Positions 7,596-17,015 are shown, counted from the stretch's first letter. The stretch is 64,000 bases of DNA from Candidatus Nanopelagicales bacterium (GCA_030726915.1 JANRCR010000031.1:1-64000), one strand, 5' to 3'. Notes: a model not told the origin generated them from the sequence alone. Numbers and translations are program-made.

Positions 7596-9139
7596 CTCGC
7601 ATCTACGTGCCTCGCGACAGCGCCGCTCGCTCCGTCGGCGCGGATGAGGTAGCCCGCGCGGTGGAGAATGAGTGTGGCGTCCGAGGAATCAACGTCGAGA
7701 TCGTGCGCAATGGATCGCGAGGTCTGCTGTGGCTCGAACCGCTCGTCGAGGTGGAGACATCGCGGGGGCGCATGGGCTACGGCCCGGTCACGCCCGGCGA
7801 CGTCCCGGGTCTCATCGACGGGGGCTTCCTTGAGGGTGCCCATCATGAGTTGGCGCTGGGCGTTGTCGACGACATACCGTGGCTGGCCCGCCAGCAGCGC
7901 GTGAGTTTTGCCCGGGTCGGCATCATTGATCCCCTTGATCTTGACGCCTATCGCGCCACCGGTGGCCTGCGGGGGCTGCAGCGAGCGCTGCAGGAGTCGG
8001 CGGAGGAGATCGTCGGGGACGTGCTGGCCTCCGGGCTGCGGGGACGCGGTGGGGCCGGCTTCCCCGCAGGCATCAAATGGCGCACCGTCCTCGAGGCTGA
8101 ATCGCTCGACAAGTACATCTGTTGCAACGCGGATGAGGGGGACAGCGGCACCTTCGCCGACCGCATGCTCATGGAGGGGGATCCCTTCACGCTCCTCGAG
8201 GGCATGGCGATCGCCGGTGTAGCCGTCGGTGCAACTCGTGGACTCATCTACGTGCGCTCCGAATACCCCGATGCCATCGCCACGCTGCGCACCGCCGTGG
8301 ACATTGCACGCGTCGATGGCTGGCTCGGAGTCGACGTCATGGGCACGGGACGGACGTTTGACATCCGCGTCGTTGAGGGAGCGGGATCCTACGTATGTGG
8401 TGAAGAGACCGCGATGCTGGAAAGCCTCGAGGGCAAGCGCGGCATGGTGCGGCCCAAGCCACCCATACCCGCACTGAAGGGTCTCTTCGGGCAGCCGACC
8501 CTGGTGCACAACGTCTTGACCCTGTCGGCTGTGCCATCCATCATCGCCGATGGGCCGGGCGACTACCAGGCACTCGGAGTCGACCGTTCGCGCGGCACCC
8601 AGGTCTTCCAACTCGCGGGCAATCTTGCCCGTGGCGGCATTGTGGAGATCGCCTTCGGTGTCACCCTGCGGGAGCTCATCGAGGATTTCGGGGGAGGCAC
8701 TCTCAGCGGGCGCCCCCTGCGGGCGGTGCAGGTCGGTGGACCACTCGGTGCCTATCTGCCGGCCGAGGCTCTCGACGTCTCGATGGATTACGAAGCACTC
8801 GCGGACTCCGGTGGTCTGCTCGGCCATGGCGGAGTCGTGGCATTCGATGACTCAATCGATATGGCCACCCAGGCGCGGTTTGCGATGGAGTTTTGTGCCG
8901 TGGAGTCCTGCGGCAAGTGCACGCCGTGCCGCATCGGCTCCACGCGTGGAATTGAAGTGATCGACAAGATCACGGCGGGTGTCGATCGCGAGCTCAATCT
9001 GGTCCTCCTGGAGGACCTCTGCGCCACCATGACCGACGGATCACTGTGTGCCATGGGCGGCCTCACGCCCCTCCCGGTGCTCAGCGCTCTGGCACACTTC
9101 CCTGAGGACTTCCATCGCCCCCCTGAGGTGACGCCATGA
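7592..9139 (+). CDS. fdsB: NAD-dependent formate dehydrogenase beta subunit (NuoF-like, FMN/NAD and 4Fe-4S)
   Basis: 515 residues. An N-terminal region of about 120 residues resembles the small thioredoxin-like domain common in FdsB. It is followed by the FMN/NADH-binding NuoF core (GLRGRGGAGFPAGIKW near 150, NADEGDSGTFADR, GAGSYVCGEETAMLESLEG), an SLBB-like segment, and a 4Fe-4S domain with Cys440, Cys443, Cys446 (ESCGKCTPCRIG) and Cys486. It transfers electrons from the Fe-S chain to NAD+. Overlaps fdsG and fdsA by four bases each, so translation of the three subunits is probably coupled. Confidence 0.95.
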   Translation: MTRIYVPRDSAARSVGADEVARAVENECGVRGINVEIVRNGSRGLLWLEPLVEVETSRGRMGYGPVTPGDVPGLIDGGFLEGAHHELALGVVDDIPWLARQQRVSFARVGIIDPLDLDAYRATGGLRGLQRALQESAEEIVGDVLASGLRGRGGAGFPAGIKWRTVLEAESLDKYICCNADEGDSGTFADRMLMEGDPFTLLEGMAIAGVAVGATRGLIYVRSEYPDAIATLRTAVDIARVDGWLGVDVMGTGRTFDIRVVEGAGSYVCGEETAMLESLEGKRGMVRPKPPIPALKGLFGQPTLVHNVLTLSAVPSIIADGPGDYQALGVDRSRGTQVFQLAGNLARGGIVEIAFGVTLRELIEDFGGGTLSGRPLRAVQVGGPLGAYLPAEALDVSMDYEALADSGGLLGHGGVVAFDDSIDMATQARFAMEFCAVESCGKCTPCRIGSTRGIEVIDKITAGVDRELNLVLLEDLCATMTDGSLCAMGGLTPLPVLSALAHFPEDFHRPPEVTP

Positions 9140-11952
9140 CACTGCTCCATGAGCCCGACTACGGCACCCCGGCCGCACTGTCCCTCGCCCGGGTTGAGGT
9201 CGTCGTGGATGGGGTGCCCGTGACCGTGCCCGCTGGTACGTCGGTCATGCGGGCCGCTGCCGAGGCTGGTTTCGACGTACCCAAACTCTGCGCCACCGAC
9301 TCACTCCAGCCCTTTGGCTCCTGTCGCCTCTGCGTGGTCGAGATTGATGGCAAGAAGGGCACGCCGGCATCCTGCACCACGCCGTGCGAGCCGGGCATGG
9401 TCGTGCGCACCCAGACACCACGTGTCACGGAGTTGCGCCGCAATGTCATGGAGTTGTACATCTCTGATCATCCCCTCGACTGTTTGACCTGTCCCGCCAA
9501 CGGCGACTGTGAGTTGCAGGACATGGCCGGAGTCGTGGGCCTGCGCGAGGTGCGCTACGGCTATGACGGGGCCAATCATCTTGACGCTCCGACCGATGAC
9601 TCCAATCCCTATTTTTCCTTCGATGAATCCAAGTGCATTGCCTGCAGCCGGTGCGTGCGGGCCTGTGATGAGATCCAGGGCACGTTCGCGTTGACGATCG
9701 TTGGTCGCGGATTTGACTCCAAGGTCAGCCCGGGGGGCACGTCCTTCATGGACAGTGAGTGCGTCTCCTGCGGTGCATGCGTGCAGGCCTGCCCGACGGC
9801 GACGCTTGAGGAAAAGTCCGTCATTGACCTCGGCATACCGACCCGGACCGTCCTGACCACCTGTGCCTACTGCGGTGTCGGTTGCTCCTTCAAGGCCGAG
9901 CTGCGCGGCGATGAGCTCGTGCGCATGGTGCCGGCCAAGGACGGTGGCGCCAACGAGGGCCACTCCTGCGTCAAAGGCCGCTTTGCCTGGGGCTATGCCA
10001 CCCACCCCGATCGTGTCCTGACCCCACTCATCCGCGATGCCATCACGGAGCCGTGGCGGGAGGCGAGCTGGGAGGAGGCGATTGGTCACGCTGCCACACG
10101 CATCCGGGATATCCAGACTCGCTACGGGGTGGACAGCGTGGGTGGCATCACCTCCTCCCGATGCACCAATGAGGAAGTCTTCGTCGTACAAAAGATGGTC
10201 CGCGCCGCCTTTGGCACCAACAACGTCGACACCTGCGCGCGTGTATGCCATTCGCCGACCGGATATGGCCTCAAGCAGACCTTCGGTGCGTCGGCGGGCA
10301 CTCAGGACTTCAAGTCGGTCGAGAGTGCCGACGTCATCCTGGTGATCGGAGCCAATCCCACCGATGCGCATCCGGTCTTCGCATCCCGCATGAAGCGCCG
10401 ACTGCGTGACGGTGCTCGCCTCATCATTGTGGATCCTCGACGCATCGATCTGGTCCGCTCAGCCCACATCACAGCTGATCACCATCTGCAGCTGCAGCCG
10501 GGCACCAATGTCGCGGTCGTCAATGCGCTGGGCCATGTCATCGCCACCGAGGGTCTCATCGATCGCGACTTCGTCGCGCAGCGCTGCGACCTGGCGAGTT
10601 TTGCCGCCTGGGAGGCCTTCATTAGCCTCCCGGAGAATTCACCCGAGGCGGTCGAAGCCGTGAGCGGGGTGCCGGCTGAGGAGCTCCGCGCCGCCGCGCG
10701 GCTCTACGCCGCCGGTCCCAACTCGGCGGTCTACTACGGCCTGGGAGTCACCGAGCACAGCCAGGGCTCCACCATGGTGATGGCCATGGCCAATATCGCC
10801 ATGGCCACCGGCAATATCGGTCGGGACGGGGTGGGGATCAATCCCCTGCGCGGGCAAAACAATGTCCAGGGCTCATGTGACATGGGCTCCTTCCCGCATG
10901 AGTTGCCCGGCTATCGCCACGTCTCCGACGATGCGGTGCGCGAGCAGTTCGAGGTGCTCTGGGGTGCTGATCTGCGCGGGGACCCGGGGATGCGCATTCC
11001 CAACATGCTCGATGCAGCCCTGACCGGACAGTTCAGAGCACTCTTTGTCCAGGGCGAGGACATCGCACAGTCCGATCCCAACACCCAGCATGTGCAGCGG
11101 GCACTCGAGGCGATGGATCTCGTCATCGTCCAGGACCTCTTCCTCAATGAGACCGCGCGCTATGCCCACGTCTTCCTACCGGGGACCTCCTTCCTGGAGA
11201 AGGACGGCACCTTCACCAACGCTGAGCGCCGGATCAATCGGGTGCGACCCGTCATGGCGGCCAAGACGGGCAAGCAGGAGTGGGAGATCATCTGCGACCT
11301 CAGCACGGCTCTCGGCTACCCCATGGCGTACGACTCCTCCAGCGAGATCATGGACGAGGTCGCGGCACTCACGCCGACATTCGCGGGAGTGTCCTTCGCC
11401 CTGCTGGACGAGGTCGGCAGCGTGCAGTGGCCGTGCAACGCCGAACACCCCCTCGGTACGCCGATCATGCACGTCGATGGTTTCGTCAGGGGCAAGGGTG
11501 CCTTCCAGATCACGGCATTCGTCCCCACCGACGAGCGCAGCACGCGGCGATACCCACTCCTTCTCACCACGGGTCGCATCCTGAGCCAGTACAACGTGGG
11601 TGCCCAGACGCGGCGAACGGCGAATGTCGCCTGGCATGACGAGGATCTGCTAGATATCCACGAATCCGATGCCGAGGCCAGGGGAATCACCGACGGCGGC
11701 TGGGTCACGATCGCGAGTCGCGTCGGAACGACGGTGATGAGGGCGCAGATTTCTGATCGAGTGCCCCCGGGAGTCGTCTACACCACGTTCCACTTCCCCG
11801 GCAGTGGTGCCAATGTCATCACGACGGAGTATTCCGATTGGGCCACCAACTGCCCCGAATACAAGGTGACCGCCGTGGAGATCACCCCGACGCTGCGCGG
11901 CCCCGATGCGCTCCTGGCGTCAGCAGAGGCCGACGCGGGGGCCCTGGCATAG
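9136..11952 (+). CDS. fdsA: NAD-dependent formate dehydrogenase alpha (catalytic, Mo-bis-MGD) subunit
   Basis: 938 residues. The N-terminus is NuoG-like: 2Fe-2S cysteines (CATDSLQPFGSCRLC), the His-Cys3 cluster (HPLDCLTCPANGDC), and two 4Fe-4S sets (CIACSRCVRAC, CVSCGACVQAC). Next comes the FdhF-type 4Fe-4S site (CAYCGVGC with a later CVKG), then the molybdopterin domains and the C-terminal dinucleotide-binding domain. The molybdenum ligand is Cys371 followed by His372 (RVCHSPTG), so this is a cysteine, not a selenocysteine, enzyme. It oxidises formate to CO2 in the cytoplasm. Context with fhs and the methyl-group catabolic genes suggests it is the last step of C1 oxidation. FdhD would sulfurate its cofactor. 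Confidence 0.96.
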   Translation: MTLLHEPDYGTPAALSLARVEVVVDGVPVTVPAGTSVMRAAAEAGFDVPKLCATDSLQPFGSCRLCVVEIDGKKGTPASCTTPCEPGMVVRTQTPRVTELRRNVMELYISDHPLDCLTCPANGDCELQDMAGVVGLREVRYGYDGANHLDAPTDDSNPYFSFDESKCIACSRCVRACDEIQGTFALTIVGRGFDSKVSPGGTSFMDSECVSCGACVQACPTATLEEKSVIDLGIPTRTVLTTCAYCGVGCSFKAELRGDELVRMVPAKDGGANEGHSCVKGRFAWGYATHPDRVLTPLIRDAITEPWREASWEEAIGHAATRIRDIQTRYGVDSVGGITSSRCTNEEVFVVQKMVRAAFGTNNVDTCARVCHSPTGYGLKQTFGASAGTQDFKSVESADVILVIGANPTDAHPVFASRMKRRLRDGARLIIVDPRRIDLVRSAHITADHHLQLQPGTNVAVVNALGHVIATEGLIDRDFVAQRCDLASFAAWEAFISLPENSPEAVEAVSGVPAEELRAAARLYAAGPNSAVYYGLGVTEHSQGSTMVMAMANIAMATGNIGRDGVGINPLRGQNNVQGSCDMGSFPHELPGYRHVSDDAVREQFEVLWGADLRGDPGMRIPNMLDAALTGQFRALFVQGEDIAQSDPNTQHVQRALEAMDLVIVQDLFLNETARYAHVFLPGTSFLEKDGTFTNAERRINRVRPVMAAKTGKQEWEIICDLSTALGYPMAYDSSSEIMDEVAALTPTFAGVSFALLDEVGSVQWPCNAEHPLGTPIMHVDGFVRGKGAFQITAFVPTDERSTRRYPLLLTTGRILSQYNVGAQTRRTANVAWHDEDLLDIHESDAEARGITDGGWVTIASRVGTTVMRAQISDRVPPGVVYTTFHFPGSGANVITTEYSDWATNCPEYKVTAVEITPTLRGPDALLASAEADAGALA

Positions 11953-11954
11953 TC

Positions 11955-12164
11955 GTGAATTCTGAGAGTCTCTCCCGGATGGCCGGGCAGATTGCCGCCA
12001 ACTGCGCAGGGCTCACCGAGGAGCAGGCGGTCACGCGGATCAGCGGTCATCTGCACTCCTTCTGGACACCGGTGATGATCGCTGAGTTCGGTGAGTTCGT
12101 CCGGGCCTACCCCGACGACGTCGACCCCCTGGTCCTCTGTGCGCTCGCCCGCCTCGACGCGTGA
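11955..12164 (+). CDS. fdsD: Formate dehydrogenase delta subunit
   Basis: 69 residues starting at GTG two bases after the fdsA stop. The sequence (SRMAGQIAANCAG, then HLHSFWTPVMIAEF, then VDPLVLCALARL) matches the short FdsD family found at the end of fds operons; the helix with HxxxFWxP is the recognisable part. It is required for full activity or assembly in other fds systems, and its exact role is not settled. In several proteobacterial operons fdhD (fdsC) precedes it; here fdhD has moved to the divergent position. Confidence 0.88.
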   Translation: MNSESLSRMAGQIAANCAGLTEEQAVTRISGHLHSFWTPVMIAEFGEFVRAYPDDVDPLVLCALARLDA

Positions 12165-12251
12165 AGTTCATGTGAATCCCTCCCGTCGTTCCCCATCATC
12201 GGATTAGATGGAGGACAACCGCACGCCCACGCAATCCAGGAAGGACACACC

Positions 12252-12503
12252 ATGGCTGAGGACAACATTGAGGTAGGGGAATCCATCGAGGTCACCGAAC
12301 TCATCGGGGATGACGGCTTGGTCATGGGCACCGTTGTCGACGATGTCATCGTCGTGACGAGCGAGGACGGCTCCGTGGTCGAAGAGGTCATTGACCTGTA
12401 CGACGCGGAAGGCAATCTCGTGGCTGAGGAAGATGTCGTCGACGTGTATGACGCCGACGGCAACCTGGTCGCCGAGGCCGGAGAGATCATCGTCGAGGGC
12501 TGA
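12252..12503 (+). CDS. Small highly acidic repeat protein of unknown function
   Basis: 83 residues, of which 26 are Asp or Glu, with no Lys, Arg, His or Cys. Two near-identical units follow each other in the second half: VIDLYDAEGNLVAE and VVDVYDADGNLVAE. The pattern DADGN faintly resembles a calcium-binding loop, but no full motif is formed. An AGGAAGGA ribosome site precedes the ATG, and an intergenic TTAGAT 40 bases or so upstream could be a -10 box. It follows fdsD by 87 bases. Reading frame and ribosome site make it a credible gene; no function is known to me. Confidence 0.75.
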   Translation: MAEDNIEVGESIEVTELIGDDGLVMGTVVDDVIVVTSEDGSVVEEVIDLYDAEGNLVAEEDVVDVYDADGNLVAEAGEIIVEG

Positions 12504-12506
12504 CTC

Positions 12507-12860
12507 TCAACGGATGGAGACGTAGTACTTCACGATCGTCTCCTCGACATCCCAGCGGCCGTACCATCCGCGCGGGAAGACGACGGTGCTGCCTTCGGAG
12601 ATCTCCGTGACCGCGCCGCTGGCATCCGTGACCCGGGCGCGTCCGGCGAGGATGATCACGGATTCCTCGTCCGGTCGGTCCTCGACCGTCCAGCCGCCGG
12701 GCGTGCACTCCCAGAGCCCGGTCTCGACGTTCTCCCACGTCTTGAGGACGCACCCGCGCGTCATCGGCGTGCCCGAGTCGGCACCGGGCTTCAGCCCCCA
12801 GTCTTCGAGCTGGTCCGCAAGTGACTGCCAGGTGCTTGCGATCACGACGGGATGACTCAT
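12507..12860 (-). CDS. Cupin-domain protein (Cupin_3/DUF861 type)
   Basis: 117 residues with a single small beta-barrel: GLWECTPGGWTVEDRPDEE (first cupin motif region), VIILAGRARVTDASG, and EGSTVVFPRGWYGRWDVEE (second motif). The metal-binding His residues of classical cupins are absent, as in the DUF861 group, whose members include ureidoglycine aminohydrolase-like proteins. It lies 24 bases from the lacI-type regulator upstream on the same strand and its stop is 3 bases from the convergent acidic-protein gene. A role in sugar or amine metabolism is possible but unproven. Confidence 0.8.
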   Translation of the reverse strand: MSHPVVIASTWQSLADQLEDWGLKPGADSGTPMTRGCVLKTWENVETGLWECTPGGWTVEDRPDEESVIILAGRARVTDASGAVTEISEGSTVVFPRGWYGRWDVEETIVKYYVSIR

Positions 12861-12884
12861 GTACGACTCCTTGCTCGTGAGTGA

Positions 12885-13934
12885 CTAACTCCGGGGACCG
12901 GTGGATCCGCGGACGCGCAGTTGCGTCGGCATTCGGACGATACCGGGTTGAACCTCCTGTGTGCCCGCGCCAATCTGATCGAGCAGCGATTGCGCGGCCA
13001 CGCTGCCCATCTCGGTCACGGGCTGAACAACGGTCGTCAGGTCGAGGTGCTCGCTCACGTCGTGACCGTCGATGCCGACGATGGACACGTCCCGCCCTGC
13101 GACGAGCCCGTGCAGGCTCAGGGAGCGCAGTGCCCCGAATGCCATCTCGTCGCTCATGGCGAAGACGGCCGTAGGGGGCCTTGGCTGGGTGAGCAGGTTA
13201 GTCATGGCACGCTCGCCGCCCGCGATCGTGAAGTAGCCGTGCGTGGCCAGGCGTGGATCATTGTCGAGACCGTGCGCGGTGAGCACCTCGCGGAAGCCGC
13301 GCTCCCGATCGGTCTCGGCCGTGAAATGGGCCTCGACCGTGGACCCGCCGATCATTCCGATGCGCTCATGACCCAGGTTGACCAGGTGCTGGGTCGCCTG
13401 GCGCGCTGCCTGCACGTCGTCGATGGCCACACCGGGGACTCCCTCGAGAGTGACCCCGACGAGCGATGTGGGCAGCCCGAGATCGAGGACCTCTGTGATC
13501 TGCGGATCGGTCGGCGGCATTGCGATGATGAGTGCACCGTCGACGCGTCGGCGCAGGCGTTGAGCAGCGCTCGGCTGATCGCTGGGTGCGGCGCTCTCAA
13601 CGACGCCGAGGAGCAGCAGGTCCATCCCGGCGGCCTGCAGCACCGACTCGACGCCGGACAGGACCGTCGCGAAGTACCAGCGTGAGATGTACGGCGTAAT
13701 CACGGCGATCGACCCGGTGCGTCCGGACGCCAGGCGCGAGGCGCTCGGTGAGGCGACGTAGTCCAGCCTTGCGGCGGCAGCCTTGATGCGGGCGCGGGTC
13801 GCGGCATTGACATTGGGCATACCGCGTAATGCCCTCGACACGGTCGCCGGCGAGACGCCCGCCTCATCCGCGACGTCCCGAATGGTGATGCCCACGGGAG
13901 GATTGTCCGGTTTCAGTGAACGGCCCGCATGCAT
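12885..13934 (-). CDS. LacI-family transcriptional regulator
   Basis: About 349 residues (or 336 if the GTG at 13895 is used). The N-terminal helix-turn-helix reads IRDVADEAGVSPATVSRALRG, the signature of the LacI/GalR family, with the hinge helix (SPSASRLASGRTG) after it. The rest is a periplasmic-binding-protein-like effector domain (SIAVITPYISRWYF, then GMIGG, SIVGIDGHDVSEH). It probably binds a sugar or related small molecule. A palindrome TTTCATGAAA at 13934-13943 next to the first start codon is a candidate autoregulatory operator. The adjacent cupin gene is the likeliest cotranscribed target. Confidence 0.9.
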   Translation of the reverse strand: MHAGRSLKPDNPPVGITIRDVADEAGVSPATVSRALRGMPNVNAATRARIKAAAARLDYVASPSASRLASGRTGSIAVITPYISRWYFATVLSGVESVLQAAGMDLLLLGVVESAAPSDQPSAAQRLRRRVDGALIIAMPPTDPQITEVLDLGLPTSLVGVTLEGVPGVAIDDVQAARQATQHLVNLGHERIGMIGGSTVEAHFTAETDRERGFREVLTAHGLDNDPRLATHGYFTIAGGERAMTNLLTQPRPPTAVFAMSDEMAFGALRSLSLHGLVAGRDVSIVGIDGHDVSEHLDLTTVVQPVTEMGSVAAQSLLDQIGAGTQEVQPGIVRMPTQLRVRGSTGPRS

Positions 13935-13991
13935 TTCATGAAACGGCCCCGGGTCTGGAGGGCGTGCCCCCCATGACAGGATGCTGCCCGC

Positions 13992-14063
13992 GCCTCCGTA
14001 GCTCAGTGGTAGAGCAACCGCCTTGTAAGCGGTAGGTCGTCAGTTCAATCCTGACCGGGGGCT
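13992..14063 (+). tRNA. tRNA-Thr (anticodon TGT)
   Basis: 72 bases fold as a cloverleaf: acceptor GCCTCCG pairs with CGGGGGC (one G-U), D arm CTCAGTGGTAGAG, anticodon stem ACCGC/GCGGT with loop CTTGTAA giving anticodon TGT, and T arm GTCAG TTCAATC CTGAC. No CCA is encoded. The 3' end overlaps the stop end of the minus-strand FUSC gene by 19 bases. Confidence 0.95.
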
Positions 14064-15970
14064 CTCACATGCTCAGCCCCGGGCACCTCCGTGTTGAGCG
14101 GCGAATTCGCCCACCAGTCGACGAACACCCGCGCGACCGGCTCCAACCTCGGGTCCTCGCGCTGGTCAAGGGCGAGTTGATGGCACGCGTCACCGCCCAC
14201 AATGCGATCACGTGCCCCCGCGTCGGCGCGGAATGAGGCGAGGAGTTCATCCAGCGGAAGGGTAGGACGCTGTGATGCGGCCTGAAGCGTGGACTCGAGC
14301 ACGGATACGCCGCGGATCGCTTCCTCGCGCAGGCCTACTGCGTCCGTAGCGCGTCCGCCAGCCATGGCCATCGCTGACCTGAGATAGGCGGCGCTTGACT
14401 CCGTGGCCTGTTTGGCTTGCTGGCCGATTTGGCGGCGGAGCCCGTAGGGGAAAGTCAGCAGTGTCAAGACTCCGGCAACGACGACGCCGAGGGTGATGTC
14501 CTCGATGCGGAGGTACTCCAGGTCTCTATCGGTCGTCCATTCCAGGACCGCAAGGTTCGTGAGGGCGAAGGGGGTGTAGGAAGCCTGCGCGAGGAAGGCG
14601 CCAGCATGGGACGCGATGGATGCCAGGAGCGCAAGGACGGGGAGGAGGACGACAAACGCGGGATAGGGTAGGGGAGCCAGCGTCGCTAGGGATGCCACGC
14701 AGATACCGACGATGGCGCCGACGGCCATGCGCATGGCCGTCGTCCCGCCGGATGTCGTCGAGAAGCTGACCTGTGTCACGCACAGTGCCGCAAGCACCAC
14801 CCAGAGTCCGTGATCCAGCCCGATCAGGCGCACGAGCAGAACGCACAGGGCTATGGCGGCGCCGGTTCGCAGGGCGCTCGTAAACCATAGGGACCCGCGC
14901 GTCACATTGACCTGCAGGAGAGCGAGTGGCCGCCGGTCAGCCACGCTTCCGATGTCCGGCTCCGGGTACGCGCATCCTCGCGAGACCCCGGCGAGCCACA
15001 GCATGCGCATGGCAAGAATCGAGACCAGTCGCGCAGGGTAGTGCTCGCGCAGTTGGCCCGGTGATTCGCCGCCAAGATCGTGGAGATCGTCCCCGCGGGC
15101 GGCCGGAAGATCAGGCACTCGGCTAGGTGGCCGCTGAGACGTCAGGGCACTCGCGGCACACGAGAACGCCTCAGCTGATGCCGCCAGGAGGGCGTGCGAA
15201 TGCTTCCCTCCATCATGCTCGTCAGCTCTAGAACGGTCGATCACGTCGAGAGCAGCCGTCCCCCATTGGGTTCCATCGACCATGGCGGCAAGGGCGCGTT
15301 GACGGCGACCGACAGCACCGAGCCGGACGTTATCCGCTTGGACGGTCAGTCGAATCCGCTCACGTGTCAGCCGGGCCCGCTCACGCGCTGCCCTGGCCTC
15401 CTCGGCACGCGAATCCGGATCGCAGATGGTTGCTGCATCCTGCAGCCAAGCAGCGACCAGATCTCGAATTCGATTGCCCGTCCTGTCGGGGAAGATCAAG
15501 ACTCCCGCAACTGTCGCCATGGACGCGCCGATGAGCCAGGATCCGACGAGTTCAGGAATCTGCGTAGGCGATGCACTCGACATCAGCGGCAGGAAGAAGG
15601 CGCCCTGCAGGCCGACCGAGGCCCGTGCGGCAAAGCCACGCAGCACGCGGACGTACGAGAAGATGAAGGAGACGACGAACGCGCCCGCTACGGCGAGTGC
15701 CAGCCAGCCAGAGAGAACGCTTCCCAGTACGACGGCGAAGGTTCCCACGATGGCGGCTGACCCGTAGCCGACGATACGTTCGCGCGTGCTTCCGGGGTAA
15801 TCGAGGAAGTAGAGCATGCAGATGACCGCAAATGAGCCGAGTACGACGGCAGTGGCATCCGTGAAGAGGAGCCACACAGTCACGTCGACGACGGACAATG
15901 TCACAGCGAAGCGGACCGCGGAGTGCCAGACGTCGGGCTGGCGAGCGATCTGCCAGGACTTTGCCGCCAC
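14045..15970 (-). CDS. FUSC/aromatic acid exporter family membrane protein
   Basis: 641 residues with two blocks of six or so membrane helices: one near the N-terminus (starting SVVDVTVWLLFTDATAVVLG) and one in the second half (WFTSALRTGAAIALCVLLVR, then a helix-rich block up to TLLTFPYG), each followed by a soluble alpha-helical region. The split layout is that of fusaric-acid-resistance-like (FUSC, YccS/AaeB) transporters that export aromatic acids or weak acids. The substrate is unknown. Its last six codons (VRAPGQ region and stop) are antisense to the 3' part of tRNA-Thr, so its C-terminus may have been set by recombination at the tRNA end. Confidence 0.85.
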   Translation of the reverse strand: MAAKSWQIARQPDVWHSAVRFAVTLSVVDVTVWLLFTDATAVVLGSFAVICMLYFLDYPGSTRERIVGYGSAAIVGTFAVVLGSVLSGWLALAVAGAFVVSFIFSYVRVLRGFAARASVGLQGAFFLPLMSSASPTQIPELVGSWLIGASMATVAGVLIFPDRTGNRIRDLVAAWLQDAATICDPDSRAEEARAARERARLTRERIRLTVQADNVRLGAVGRRQRALAAMVDGTQWGTAALDVIDRSRADEHDGGKHSHALLAASAEAFSCAASALTSQRPPSRVPDLPAARGDDLHDLGGESPGQLREHYPARLVSILAMRMLWLAGVSRGCAYPEPDIGSVADRRPLALLQVNVTRGSLWFTSALRTGAAIALCVLLVRLIGLDHGLWVVLAALCVTQVSFSTTSGGTTAMRMAVGAIVGICVASLATLAPLPYPAFVVLLPVLALLASIASHAGAFLAQASYTPFALTNLAVLEWTTDRDLEYLRIEDITLGVVVAGVLTLLTFPYGLRRQIGQQAKQATESSAAYLRSAMAMAGGRATDAVGLREEAIRGVSVLESTLQAASQRPTLPLDELLASFRADAGARDRIVGGDACHQLALDQREDPRLEPVARVFVDWWANSPLNTEVPGAEHVRAPGQD

Positions 15971-16056
15971 CTCAATCCCTTCTCGGTAGTCTTTCTAGAC
16001 ACTAGTGGGCCAACTGCCCATACGTGCCCGCGTAATCGCGTCGGAAGGACCGTGCG

Positions 16057-16983
16057 ATGTCAGTTCGGACGATGGGTGAGGCGAGTCCCTTGGGCTCCGG
16101 CGCCACTGCGGCCGTGGCGCTCGGCGGCGGTGGCGAGTGGTTCGTCGCGTGGATGGTCGGCTACGCCAACGGGCTCCTTGAGGCGGGAGTCGACCTTGCG
16201 AAGGCTGATGTGACCATCGGAACCAGCGCGGGCGCCATCGTCGGCGCTGCGATCAAGGGCGGTCGGCTCGCTGAATTGACCGATGCACTCAAGCAACTCG
16301 GTGCCAACCCAGCGATGGCCAACAAGGAACTCAACATCAGCGCGGGTGCTCCATCACAGGCGCGCGCGCAAACGGTCATGGGGCAGACCACTGAGATCAC
16401 GCCGGCAACACTCCAGCAGATCGGGCGGGCGGCGATGGCCTCCCGTAACGCTCCCGATAACAAGTACATCGCCTCCGTGGAAGGCTTGCTCGGCCTCACG
16501 ACGTGGCCGCAGGGACACCACACCACGGCGACCGATTGCTACACCGGTGAGTCGGTCATCGCGAGCAGCGATTCAGGCGTCACGATTTCTCAGGCCGTCG
16601 CCGCGAGTTCCTCGCTTCCCGGAGTCAATGGACCGACCTGGCTTAGCGACCGGCTCTGCATGGACGGAGGGGTTAGCGACTCGAGCACGCATGCCCAGAT
16701 GCTCGAAGGGGCAAGGTCGGTCCTCATTATCGCGATGTTCGACTTCCTTGCCAATCCGCCAAAGCACGTCAACCCGTCGTTCGGCATTGCCGAGCGGGTG
16801 CATCCGGGCACCGCCCAACGAGAAGCCGCGGCATTGAGGGCCAGCGGCAGCACGGTCCATGTCACCATCGCCAATCCGGATCCGACAACGGACTTCATGG
16901 CTGCGGCCACGATGGGACCGGCCATGGCCGACGGCATGGCTCGCGGCAAGGCTGATGCGCCGAGCCTCACGGCATTTCACTGA
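16057..16983 (+). CDS. Patatin-like phospholipase family protein
   Basis: 308 residues. The oxyanion-hole glycine run GGGGEW is at 23-28, the nucleophile elbow GTSAG places Ser57, and the catalytic Asp203 sits in MDGGVSDS, giving the Ser-Asp dyad of patatin-like acyl hydrolases. No signal peptide is seen, so it is likely cytoplasmic and may act on membrane lipids or lipid-like substrates. The gene is monocistronic, 86 bases from the divergent FUSC gene, and convergent with the GyrI-like gene. Confidence 0.9.
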   Translation: MSVRTMGEASPLGSGATAAVALGGGGEWFVAWMVGYANGLLEAGVDLAKADVTIGTSAGAIVGAAIKGGRLAELTDALKQLGANPAMANKELNISAGAPSQARAQTVMGQTTEITPATLQQIGRAAMASRNAPDNKYIASVEGLLGLTTWPQGHHTTATDCYTGESVIASSDSGVTISQAVAASSSLPGVNGPTWLSDRLCMDGGVSDSSTHAQMLEGARSVLIIAMFDFLANPPKHVNPSFGIAERVHPGTAQREAAALRASGSTVHVTIANPDPTTDFMAAATMGPAMADGMARGKADAPSLTAFH

Positions 16984-17015
16984 AAGTCGACTTATCCCGC
17001 GCCCGCTCCAACGAA

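Noticed and set aside
7571-8827. 418-codon minus-strand frame
   Set aside because: Antisense to fdsB, which has complete motifs and overlaps its neighbours as an operon gene should.
10246-10251. Possible selenocysteine at the formate dehydrogenase active site
   Set aside because: The codon at residue 371 is TGC (Cys), not TGA.
9301-10371. 356-codon minus-strand frame
   Set aside because: Antisense to fdsA.
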